Assembly (NCBI GenBank): GCA_001298545.1
Contig: LJCX01000005.1
Coordinates: 62,001-126,000, forward strand
Source of the DNA: Actinobacteria bacterium OV320
GTDB taxonomy: Bacteria; Actinomycetota; Actinomycetes; Streptomycetales; Streptomycetaceae
Reading direction: 5' to 3'
Length of the DNA: 64,000 bases
The position numbers and the translations under genes are program-made. Every line of letters starts with the position of its first letter. The stretch's first letter is position 1. Positions 1-7,770 of the stretch are shown here, piece after piece. The notes below the pieces were generated by a model. The model had not been told where the DNA came from. It made no database searches and worked only from the letters and a program-made list of their open reading frames with translations.

Positions 1-528
1 CACTTCGTCGTCACGCTGGCCGTCCTGGTCTGGCTCTACCGCAGCCACCCGGGGCGCTACGCGGCGACGCGCCTGGTGCTCTTCGCCACCACCGCCGTGG
101 CCCTGGTCGGCTACTACCTGTATCCGCTGGCGCCCCCGCGGCTGATGCCGGGCGCCGACTTCGTCGACACGGTGATGGTCCACCAGACCTGGGGTTCGAT
201 GGCCTCCGGCGACCTCAAGCACATGTCGAACCAGTACGCGGCGATGCCGTCCATGCACATCGGCTGGTCCCTGTGGTGCGGTCTGACCGTGTTCGCGCTG
301 GCCAAGCTGCCCTGGGTGCGCATCCTGGGCCTGCTGTACCCGACGGCGACCCTGGTGGTGATCGTCGCGACGGCCAACCACTTCTGGCTGGACGCCGTGG
401 GCGGCGTCCTCTGCCTGGCCTTCGGCTTCGCGGTGGCCCGCGTCTGGTGCGGGACCCTGCCGTACGCCCTGCCGAGAAGGGTGCCTCCGAAGGGGCAGGG
501 CAGACCCCTGCTCCCCACGAAGGCCTGA
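1..528 (+). CDS. PAP2-superfamily membrane phosphatase/transferase, C-terminal part
   Basis: The gene enters from before the window; the reading frame is open from base 1 to the TGA at 526-528, so only the last 175 residues are seen. They show hydrophobic membrane segments and two conserved blocks of the Aur1/Ipt1-like branch of PAP2: PSMHIGWSLW (the Ser-x-x-His phosphatase motif region) and TANHFWLDAVGG (the distal His-x-x-x-Asp motif). Family members handle lipid phosphates or inositol-phosphate head groups in the membrane; the substrate here cannot be told. A GTG at 76 is an internal valine, not the start. The tail is basic and proline-rich. Confidence 0.8.
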   Translation, partial: HFVVTLAVLVWLYRSHPGRYAATRLVLFATTAVALVGYYLYPLAPPRLMPGADFVDTVMVHQTWGSMASGDLKHMSNQYAAMPSMHIGWSLWCGLTVFALAKLPWVRILGLLYPTATLVVIVATANHFWLDAVGGVLCLAFGFAVARVWCGTLPYALPRRVPPKGQGRPLLPTKA

Positions 529-583
529 CGGCGACGGCGGTGGCGTACGGCCGGGCCGTGCCCGGCCGGCATCGCACGGCCCC

Positions 584-1480
584 TCACGGCGTTCCCGCAG
601 CCCCCTTCAGCGCGTCGATGAACGCGTCCAGCGCGGGCTGCGCCGGCGCCGTCTCGCGGACCACCGCCTGGATGGCCCGCACCGGCACCGGGTCACGCAC
701 CTCCCGCACGACGACCCCCGGATGCCGGCTGCCGAGCCCGAGCCGGGGCACCAGGCTCACGCCCAGACCGGCGGCGACGAACCCCTGGGCGGTCACGTAG
801 TCCTCGCTCTGCACCATGAACCGGGGCCGGAACCCGACCACCGCACACGCGTCCAGCTGGGCGTCGAGACAGGGCCCCGGCCACTCGCTGCCCACGAACG
901 CCTCCTCGGCCAGCTCCGCCAGCCGGACGCTCCGCCGCCCGGCGAGCCGGTGCCCGCGCGGCAGGACGGCGAGATAGGGATCGTCGAGCAGATGCAGCAG
1001 CCGTACCCCGCTGTCCTGCCGCCCCTCCCTGCTGACCAGCAACGCCAGATCGGCCCGCCCTTCGCGCACCTCCGCCACCGGGTCCTCGGGATCGACCGTC
1101 AGCTTGAGCTCGATGCGGACGCCGGGATGCGCCTCCCGCAGCCGCGCCACGGCCGGCGCCACCAGAGCGGCCCCCGCGGTGGCGAAGTACCGCACCCCCA
1201 ACCGCCCGGTCCGCCCGGCGAGCAGGTCGGCGAGCGCCGTCTCGGCCTCGGCGACCTGCCGCCCGATGGCCTCGGCGTGCTCGGTGAGCAGCAGTCCGGC
1301 GGCCGTGGGCCGTACGCCCCGCCCGACCCGCTCCAGCAACGCGGCCCCCGCCTCCTTCTCCAGGGCGGCGATCTGCTGGCTGACGGCGGACGGCGTGTAC
1401 CCCAGCACGGCCGCGGCCCCCGTCACGGACCCGTTTCCGACGACCGCCCGCAACACCTGCATCCGCCGCACATCAAGCAT
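584..1480 (-). CDS. LysR-family transcriptional regulator
   Basis: A 298-residue LysR-type regulator. An N-terminal winged helix (about residues 5-62, with the typical GSVTGAAAVLGYTPSAVSQQ helix-turn-helix) is followed by a long linker helix and a C-terminal ligand-sensing domain that starts near GRLGVRYFATAGAALVAPAV. The ATG at 1480 is chosen because the HTH then begins at residue 4, as usual; an upstream in-frame ATG at 1516 would add 12 atypical residues. It is divergent from the EamA exporter gene at 1552 with only 71 bases between them, the standard layout of a LysR regulator and its target. Ligand unknown. Confidence 0.92.
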   Translation of the reverse strand: MLDVRRMQVLRAVVGNGSVTGAAAVLGYTPSAVSQQIAALEKEAGAALLERVGRGVRPTAAGLLLTEHAEAIGRQVAEAETALADLLAGRTGRLGVRYFATAGAALVAPAVARLREAHPGVRIELKLTVDPEDPVAEVREGRADLALLVSREGRQDSGVRLLHLLDDPYLAVLPRGHRLAGRRSVRLAELAEEAFVGSEWPGPCLDAQLDACAVVGFRPRFMVQSEDYVTAQGFVAAGLGVSLVPRLGLGSRHPGVVVREVRDPVPVRAIQAVVRETAPAQPALDAFIDALKGAAGTP

Positions 1481-1551
1481 GCAGTCCAGCTTAACGAACC
1501 ATCCAGAACATTTCACTTGTCCTCACAGATCGGGCGGACGACGGTAGGGAC

Positions 1552-2481
1552 ATGCCCCTCGCCTCCACGCTCCGCATGGCCGCGCTCGCCCTCTTCTGGG
1601 GCTCCGGCTTCCTCTGGATCAAGCTGGCCCTGACCCACGGCCTGACCCCCGCCCAGATCACCGTCGCCCGGTGCGTCCTGGGCACGGCCGTCCTGCTGTT
1701 CCTGGCCCGCCGGGCAGGCCAGCGCCTCCCCCGGTCCCGGAGCACCTGGGCCCATCTCGCCGTGGCCGCCCTGTTCTGCAACGCGCTGCCCTTCGCCCTC
1801 TTCGCCCTGGGCGAGCAGCACCTCGACTCGGGCATCGCGGGCGTCCTCAACGCCACGACCCCGCTCTGGTCGCTCCTCATCGGGATCGGCCTGGGCACGG
1901 ACCGGGCGCTGCGTCCCGTGCGGCTGGCCGGTCTGGTCCTGGGCTTCGCCGGTACCGTCCTGATCTTCGCCCCCTGGCAGCACGAGGGCCTGCTCAGCCT
2001 GCCCGCCCTGTACCTGCTGGCCGCGGCGGCGAGCTACGCGGTGGCCTTCGCCTACATGGCCCGGCACCTGACGGCTTCGAAGAACCCGATGGCCATGTCG
2101 GCGGCCCAGCTCCTCACCGCCACGGCCTGGAGCACGCTGGCCCTCCCCGCGGCCGGCCCCCTCCGTCCGGACGCCACCGCCCTGCTCGCCGTCACCGCGC
2201 TGGGCGTCCTCGGCACGGGCGTGACCTTCTACCTCAACTACCGCCTGATAGCGGACGAGGGCCCCACCACGGCGGCGACGGTCGGCTACCTGCTCCCGGT
2301 CGTGTCGGTCGCGCTGGGCGCCGCGGTCCTGGACGAGCAGATAGGCGTACGCGTTCTCGCGGGCATGGCGGTGGTCCTGGTGGGCGTGGGGCTGACCCGG
2401 CGGAACACGGCGTCGCGCACGCGCGGGCCTGCGGACGCGCGGCGCGACGGCGTGACCCGGCCCGTCGTCCAGCGGCCTTAG
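1552..2481 (+). CDS. EamA/DMT-superfamily transporter
   Basis: A 309-residue membrane protein with ten predicted transmembrane segments arranged as two EamA repeats; the family exports amino acids, nucleobases or small metabolites, or imports sugars. It begins RMAALALFWGSGFLWIKLAL, the typical first helix, and the second half carries the matching AVTALGVLGTGVTFYLNYRLI segment. A GTAGGGA sequence lies just ahead of the ATG. It is divergent from a LysR gene, which is probably its regulator (inference from layout). The C-terminal 25 residues are a basic cytoplasmic tail. Substrate unknown. Confidence 0.9.
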   Translation: MPLASTLRMAALALFWGSGFLWIKLALTHGLTPAQITVARCVLGTAVLLFLARRAGQRLPRSRSTWAHLAVAALFCNALPFALFALGEQHLDSGIAGVLNATTPLWSLLIGIGLGTDRALRPVRLAGLVLGFAGTVLIFAPWQHEGLLSLPALYLLAAAASYAVAFAYMARHLTASKNPMAMSAAQLLTATAWSTLALPAAGPLRPDATALLAVTALGVLGTGVTFYLNYRLIADEGPTTAATVGYLLPVVSVALGAAVLDEQIGVRVLAGMAVVLVGVGLTRRNTASRTRGPADARRDGVTRPVVQRP

Positions 2482-2483
2482 GT

Positions 2484-2550
2484 CGCTTCTTTCGGATCAG
2501 CCCGGGTGCACGGCGCCCGGCGCCTGATCCGACCCGATCCGAAAGAAGCG
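2484..2550. terminator. Bidirectional terminator between EamA gene and glnE
   Basis: Bases 2484-2498 (CGCTTCTTTCGGATC) and 2536-2550 are a perfect 15-bp inverted repeat lying between the stop codons of two convergent genes, so it can end both transcripts. The part 2493-2500 can instead pair with 2524-2531, giving a shorter competing hairpin. Confidence 0.75.
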
Positions 2551-2552
2551 CC

Positions 2553-5549
2553 CTAGCTGCCGTAGAACAGCTCGTCCACCACGCCCCGGGCCCGCCGCGC
2601 GGTGCGCCGGTAGTCGTCGAGCATGTCGCCCACCCGCCCGGGCCCGTACGCCAGGTACCGCCCCACCGCGACCAGTTCCCGGGGGTCGGACGGGAAGGTG
2701 TCCCCGGCCCGTCCGCGCACCAGCATCACCGCGTTGCGCACCCGGGTCGCCAGTACCCACGCCTCGTCCAGCGTCGCCGCGTCCTCGTCCGGGACGATGC
2801 CCGCGTCGCACGCGGCGGCGAGGGCCTCACGGGTGCGGGTGGTCCGCAGCCCCGGATGCGTCGCTCCGTGCCGCATCTGGGCCAACTGCACGGTCCACTC
2901 GACGTCGGACAGGCCGCCGGGGCCCAGCTTGGTGTGCAGCTTCGGATCGGCGCCCCGGGGCATCCGCTCCGCTTCCATGCGGGCCTTCAGCCGCCGGATC
3001 TCCCGGACGGCCTCCTCGCCGAGCCCGTCCGCCGGGTACCGCAGGGGGTCGATCAGCTCGATGAACCTGCGCCCCAACTCCTCGTCCCCGGCGACGACTT
3101 CGGCCCGCAGCAGGGCCTGCGACTCCCAACCCAGCGACCAGCGGCGGTAGTAGGCCTCGTACGACTTCAATGTGCGGACGAGCGGCCCGGACTTGCCCTC
3201 CGGACGCAGGTCGGCGTCGATGAGCAGCGGCGGGTCGGCACTGGGGATCTGGAGCAGCCGGCGCATCTCCGAGACGACCTTGTTCGCGGCCTCCGCGGCC
3301 TCGCGCTCGTCGACGCCGTCCCGGGGCTCGTGCACGAACAGGACGTCGGCGTCGGAGCCGTAGCCCAGTTCATGACCGCCGAAGCGGCCCATGCCGATGA
3401 CGGTGAAGGACGTCGGAAGCGTGTCGCCCCAGCCGTCCCGCACCACCGCGCGCAGAGTGCCGGCCAGTGTGGCGGCCGTGATGTCCGACACGGCCCCGCC
3501 CACCAGGTCCACGAGGGCGCCCTGATCCGCCTCGACCGGCTGCGCCTCCGTGCCGTAGGAGGCGACGATGTCGGCGGCGGACGTGCGGAACAGCTCACGC
3601 CGGCGGACCCCGCGCGCCGCGGTGACCGCCTGCACCACGCCGTCGGCCCGTCGCACCGCGGCGAGTATCTCCTGCTCCAACTGCGCCCGCCCGCGCGGCT
3701 CGAGCCCGCCGCCGTCGCCGTCGCCGAGCAGCGCCACCGCCTCCGGTGCCCGCATCAGCAGATCGGGGGCGAGCCGCCCGGCGGACAGCACCCGGGCGAG
3801 GTTCTCCGCGGCGGCGCCCTCGTCCCGCAGCAGCCGCAGGTACCAGGGCGTCTTGCCGAGCGCGTCCGACACCTTGCGGAAGTTGAGCAGGCCCGCGTCC
3901 GGGTCGGCGGAGTCCGCGAACCAGCCGAGCAGAACCGGCAGCAGGGTGCGTTGGATGGCCGCCTTGCGCGTGACGCCGGAGGCCAGCGCCTCCAGGTGGC
4001 GCAGGGCGGCGGCGGGGTCTGCGTACCCGAGCGCGACCAGCCGCTCGCGGGCCGCCTTCGGGCTCAACCGGGTCTCGCCGGGGGCGAGTTGGGCGACGGC
4101 GTCGAGCAGCGGCCGGTAGAACAGCTTCTCGTGCAGCCGACGCACCACGGCGGCGTGCCGCTTCCACTCCTGGCCGAGCTCGGCGACCGGGTCGGTGCGC
4201 AGTCCGAGTGAGCGGCCCAGCCGCCGCAGGTCGGTCTCGGCCTCGGGGACCAGATGGGTCCGCCGCAGCCGGTAGAGCTGGATCCGATGCTCCATGGAAC
4301 GCAGGAAGCGGTACGCGACGTCCAGTTGCTCGGCGTCGGCACGCCCGACGTAACCCCCCGCGGCGAGGGCCTGGAGGGCGTCGAGCGTGGTCCCGCTCCG
4401 CAGGGACGCGTCGGCCCGCCCGTGCACCAGCTGCAACAGCTGTACGGCGAACTCGACGTCCCGCAGCCCTCCGGGCCCCAGCTTCAGTTCACGCTCGACC
4501 TCGGCGACCGGGATGTTCTCGACGACCCGCCGCCGCATCTTCTGCACGTCGACGACGAAGTTCTCCCGCTCGGCGGCCTGCCACACCAGGGGCCCCACGG
4601 CGGCGACGTACTCGGCCCCGAGTGCCAGGTCGCCGGCCACCGGCCGCGCCTTCAGCAGGGCCTGGAACTCCCAGGTCTTGGCCCACCGCTGGTAGTAGGC
4701 GAGATGGCTGGACAGCGTCCGCACCAGCGGCCCGTTGCGTCCCTCGGGCCGCAGATTGGCGTCGACGGGCCAGATGGACCCCTCGACGGTGGTCTCGGAA
4801 CAGATCCGCATCAGGTGCGCGGCCAGTTTCGCGGCGGCCCGCAGTGCCTTGCCCTCGTCGGCCCCTTCGACGGCCTCCCCCACGAAGATCACATCGACGT
4901 CGGACACGTAGTTCAGCTCGTGCCCGCCGCACTTGCCCATCGCGATGACGGCCAGCCGGCACAACGCGGCGTCGTCGGGCGCGGCGGCCCGGGCGAGTCC
5001 CAGGGCGGCCCGCAGCGTGGCGGTGGCGAGATCGGCGAGCTCGGCGGCGGTCTCGGCCAGATCGGTCGTCCCGCAGACGTCACGCGCCGCGATGGAGAGC
5101 AGGCAGCGCCGGTAGGCGACGCGCAGCGACACGGGGTCCGTGGCCTCGGCCAGGCCCCGCTCGAACTCCTCCACCCCGGGATGCAGGTCCCGCGGCTCGT
5201 ACGTGACCAGCGCCTCCCAGTCCCGCGGATGCCGGGCGAGGTGGTCGGCGAGGGCGGCGGACGCCCCCAGCACGCCCAGCAGCCGGTCGCGCAGCGGCTT
5301 GGCCGCTATCAGCGTGTCGAGCAGCTCCCGGCGGGCGGTGGGCCCGGGCTGGGCCTCCAGCAGCCGGACGAGACCGTGCAGGGCGAGATCGGGATCGGCG
5401 GTGACGCCGAGCGCCTCCAGCAGAAAGGGGTCGTCGCGCACCGGCGACAGCTCGGGCCCGTCCAGGAGCCGCTCGGCGGCGGACGGGTCGGTGAAGCCGT
5501 GCCGCAGCAGCCGTGTGAAGGTGCTGCTCCTGCGCCCCGGCGCCATCAT
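2553..5549 (-). CDS. glnE: Bifunctional glutamine-synthetase adenylyltransferase/adenylyl-removing enzyme
   Basis: A 998-residue GlnE, normal length for actinomycetes. It adenylylates glutamine synthetase I to switch it off when nitrogen is plentiful and removes AMP when nitrogen is scarce. Both nucleotidyltransferase domains are visible: the N-terminal deadenylylase with GGHELNYVSDVDVIF near residue 210, and the C-terminal adenylylase with GGHELGYGSDADVLF near residue 725; each has the G-S/x-x-D-x-D metal motif and is followed by a helical GLPGGLRD/SDVEW-type linker (GPGGLRDVEF, GPGGLSDVEW). Start ATG at 5549 follows a GGGAGGG ribosome-binding site. It lies close to glnA2, as in other streptomycetes. 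Its usual target GlnA is not in this window. Confidence 0.97.
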   Translation of the reverse strand: MMAPGRRSSTFTRLLRHGFTDPSAAERLLDGPELSPVRDDPFLLEALGVTADPDLALHGLVRLLEAQPGPTARRELLDTLIAAKPLRDRLLGVLGASAALADHLARHPRDWEALVTYEPRDLHPGVEEFERGLAEATDPVSLRVAYRRCLLSIAARDVCGTTDLAETAAELADLATATLRAALGLARAAAPDDAALCRLAVIAMGKCGGHELNYVSDVDVIFVGEAVEGADEGKALRAAAKLAAHLMRICSETTVEGSIWPVDANLRPEGRNGPLVRTLSSHLAYYQRWAKTWEFQALLKARPVAGDLALGAEYVAAVGPLVWQAAERENFVVDVQKMRRRVVENIPVAEVERELKLGPGGLRDVEFAVQLLQLVHGRADASLRSGTTLDALQALAAGGYVGRADAEQLDVAYRFLRSMEHRIQLYRLRRTHLVPEAETDLRRLGRSLGLRTDPVAELGQEWKRHAAVVRRLHEKLFYRPLLDAVAQLAPGETRLSPKAARERLVALGYADPAAALRHLEALASGVTRKAAIQRTLLPVLLGWFADSADPDAGLLNFRKVSDALGKTPWYLRLLRDEGAAAENLARVLSAGRLAPDLLMRAPEAVALLGDGDGGGLEPRGRAQLEQEILAAVRRADGVVQAVTAARGVRRRELFRTSAADIVASYGTEAQPVEADQGALVDLVGGAVSDITAATLAGTLRAVVRDGWGDTLPTSFTVIGMGRFGGHELGYGSDADVLFVHEPRDGVDEREAAEAANKVVSEMRRLLQIPSADPPLLIDADLRPEGKSGPLVRTLKSYEAYYRRWSLGWESQALLRAEVVAGDEELGRRFIELIDPLRYPADGLGEEAVREIRRLKARMEAERMPRGADPKLHTKLGPGGLSDVEWTVQLAQMRHGATHPGLRTTRTREALAAACDAGIVPDEDAATLDEAWVLATRVRNAVMLVRGRAGDTFPSDPRELVAVGRYLAYGPGRVGDMLDDYRRTARRARGVVDELFYGS

Positions 5550-5720
5550 CCCCGGCCCTCCCTCGGATCAAGGTCGTACGCACCTGAGCGTAACCCGGGC
5601 CTTTCGGTGGCGCCCCGGCGCGGTTTCCGGTTCTGTGGTACTTCGGGTTCCGCGGGACTTCGGTGCCGGGACCTCGGTTCTGTACAGACGGAGCGACGGC
5701 CGCGACAAGGGAGTCAAGCC

Positions 5721-6167
5721 ATGGACATGACCCTAGAGGTGATCCTGCTGCCGGTGTCCGACGTGGACCGGGCCAAGGAGTTCTACCGCGACAAGGTCGG
5801 CTTCCACGTCGACCTCGACGGCGAGGTCATGGAGGGCGTACGCATCGTCCAGCTCACCCCACCCGGCTCCGGCTGTTCGATCGCCCTGGTCGACGGCCTC
5901 CAGGTCCCGACGGGAACCCCGCAGCCGGGCACCTACCACGGCATGCAGCTCTGCGTGACGGACGCGAAGGCGGCGTACGAGGAACTGACCGCCCGCGGCC
6001 TGGAGGTCAGCGAACCCCAGCAGTTCGCACCGCAGGACGGAGCGACCTTCATGTACTTCAAGGACCCCGACGGCAACGGCTGGGCGATCCAGGAGTACCG
6101 CCGCCGGGAGACGGAACCGCTCCACCAGGTCCTGGCGAAACTGTCGGCGGGGCGGGCCGGGGGGTAA
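5721..6167 (+). CDS. VOC-superfamily (glyoxalase-like) protein
   Basis: A 148-residue vicinal-oxygen-chelate protein made of two beta-alpha-beta-beta-beta units. The first starts LEVILLPVSDVDRAKEFYRD and the second holds MYFKDPDGNGWAIQEY, the usual end of the fold with a metal-ligand Glu. Such proteins are glyoxalases, dioxygenases, drug-binding resistance proteins or isomerases; nothing here narrows it. The ATG at 5721 has an AAGGGAG site 9 bases upstream; an ATG two codons on is less well placed. It stands alone, divergent from glnE. Confidence 0.88.
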   Translation: MDMTLEVILLPVSDVDRAKEFYRDKVGFHVDLDGEVMEGVRIVQLTPPGSGCSIALVDGLQVPTGTPQPGTYHGMQLCVTDAKAAYEELTARGLEVSEPQQFAPQDGATFMYFKDPDGNGWAIQEYRRRETEPLHQVLAKLSAGRAGG

Positions 6168-6280
6168 CCGGCGGCTGCGGCGCCCGGGCCGACGCACACC
6201 CGGCAGCGGCCGCGACGTGGCTGTCCGAGCGGCCCCCGACTCGCGCGCCAAGCGGGGGCCCGCTCACCGATCGTGATCGT

Positions 6281-6326
6281 TTTCGACAGAACAAATAGAT
6301 TTCGTGACCAATTTCGAACAGAAATT
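6281..6326. promoter_or_regulatory. Repeats upstream of the unrecognised gene at 6381
   Basis: TTTCGACAGAA (6281-6291) recurs as TTTCGAACAGAA (6312-6323), 31 bases apart, about three helical turns. The second copy lies within an inverted repeat AATTTC (6310-6315) / GAAATT (6321-6326). This looks like an operator; the protein is unknown. The surrounding 100 bases are strikingly AT-rich for this genome. Confidence 0.4.
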
Positions 6327-6343
6327 CAGTCCCCGTTTATCAC

Positions 6344-6374
6344 TTGGCAAGAGGTATTGGCATGTGACTAAAAT
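6344..6374 (+). promoter_or_regulatory. Predicted promoter giving a leaderless mRNA
   Basis: TTGGCA (6344-6349) and TAAAAT (6369-6374), 19 bases apart. Six bases separate the -10 box from the ATG at 6381, so transcription would start at the A of the start codon; there is no ribosome-binding site. Confidence 0.5.
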
Positions 6375-6380
6375 TACCGC

Positions 6381-7622
6381 ATGGTCACCTTGGGGGAGGC
6401 AGGTCGTTCGGCGACCAGCACCTATCGCGGAATGCGCGCCATCCAGCGCATGGTACATCTGCGGGCGATTCTGACAGACATTCGATACAGAGCCGTTGTC
6501 GAGGCGATTCATCCGGGACAAAGAAGGGATGAACCGACGCCTCCGGAAGTCGCACAATCCGCCAGAATCCTTTGCGACGAACTCGATCACACTCCGGTAC
6601 CCGGCGAAAGAACCCGCGGCATCGTACGGGCCACCACGCGTGCGACGCGCGAGCACGTGGTACTGGGCATTCGCTTTCCGGAGTGGCGCCACGGCACGAA
6701 CGCAACATTCCTGAACCGATGCACCCTGTGGGCGACGAAGGCCGCGGTCGGCGAGAAGGGCGCCGAGGCCCTCGACATGATCGGCCTGGAACGCACTCCC
6801 CGACGGGAAGCGCTGTTCGGGGCCAGGTTCGCCGCCGCCGTCCAGGGACTGCTACTGGAACCCCGCGGGATGTCGGAAGGCCAGGAAGCCGTACGTGTCG
6901 ACCTGGCCAACGAGATCCAGCACGGCATCTCGGACGAGGCCCGCCTGGCCCGGTACCGACTCATGCAGGACGGGGTCAACGCCTTCGCCGCAGGCCTCGG
7001 AACCTTCGTCACCAGCTATCTGGGATTCAGCCAGCCCATTCAGGACGCTCTGGAATTCGGTGGCGCCAGCTTCGCGGTGGCCGCCGGCGTCGGAGTGGCC
7101 CGCCAGTTGGGCATCCAGTTCCTCGGCGAAAAACAGATCGAGGCGCGCAGACAGGCCAAGTACTGGCTTTTCTCTCTACAAGCCTGGATGGTCGGCTACG
7201 TCGTATGGGGGCGGGACGCGGTAGGGGCCGGTGAATACCAGGGACTCGACCAGCTCGTCTACATCGCACGCGCGCTCGGCGAAAAGAAGGCGGAAATCCC
7301 GGACCTGCCTCGGGACCAGGAGATCCAGGAAGACCTGGCACTGCTGATCGACAACTCCGAGAGAGCGGCGGACGGGGAGTTGACCTCAGCCCTCATGCGC
7401 CTCCAGGGAGTGCTCCGCTGGCGCAGCGAACAGTTGGGACCCGCCATCGGCAATCTGGTGGCCCTGGTGCAGAGCATTCCCGAATCCGGTGAGGACCCTC
7501 ACGCGCCTGTCTCCCTGCCGAACGGCGGCGCGGGGCCTCCCCTGCTGCCCGGAGCCCGGACGAACCCGGACCCGGATCCGGTGCGGGAACCCGGAGCGGG
7601 CAGGGGCGGACCCGGTCAGTGA
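6381..7622 (+). CDS. Unrecognised 413-residue protein
   Basis: I do not recognise this protein. The N-terminal half is helical and rich in Arg and His. A central stretch (about residues 195-250) is weakly hydrophobic and glycine/alanine-rich (GVNAFAAGLGTFVTSYLGFS, then FAVAAGVGVARQLGIQFLGE) and could insert in a membrane or form a helical core. The last 40 residues are a low-complexity Pro/Gly/Asp tail (NPDPDPVREPGAGRGGPGQ). The 5' coding part has fewer GC third positions than its neighbours and the promoter region is AT-rich, which suggests acquisition by transfer (inference). It is a single gene, ending at a convergent terminator with glnA2. The start codon is set by the leaderless promoter. 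Confidence 0.75.
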   Translation: MVTLGEAGRSATSTYRGMRAIQRMVHLRAILTDIRYRAVVEAIHPGQRRDEPTPPEVAQSARILCDELDHTPVPGERTRGIVRATTRATREHVVLGIRFPEWRHGTNATFLNRCTLWATKAAVGEKGAEALDMIGLERTPRREALFGARFAAAVQGLLLEPRGMSEGQEAVRVDLANEIQHGISDEARLARYRLMQDGVNAFAAGLGTFVTSYLGFSQPIQDALEFGGASFAVAAGVGVARQLGIQFLGEKQIEARRQAKYWLFSLQAWMVGYVVWGRDAVGAGEYQGLDQLVYIARALGEKKAEIPDLPRDQEIQEDLALLIDNSERAADGELTSALMRLQGVLRWRSEQLGPAIGNLVALVQSIPESGEDPHAPVSLPNGGAGPPLLPGARTNPDPDPVREPGAGRGGPGQ

Positions 7623-7674
7623 CCTGTCGGCGCCAGATCGGTACGGGTCCCATCGGTGCAGGCCCCCGACGCCA

Positions 7675-7704
7675 GGGGGCGGCCTCCTCGCGGAGACCGC
7701 CCCC
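7675..7704. terminator. Bidirectional hairpin between the 6381 gene and glnA2
   Basis: GGGGGCGGCCTCC (7675-7687) pairs with GGAGACCGCCCCC (7692-7704) over 12 of 13 positions with a four-base loop, between convergent genes. Confidence 0.65.
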
Positions 7705-7770
7705 GTCCCGACGCTCACATCACCGTCGGCCCCTGCCCATCCCGAGGCGAGCAGCCCCGCGGGTCGTTCC

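Noticed and set aside
1671..4211. A very long open frame on the + strand covering the EamA end and glnE
   Set aside because: It is antisense to glnE and follows its codon periodicity; the protein is low-complexity Arg/Pro/Ala with no domain. High GC makes such shadows common.
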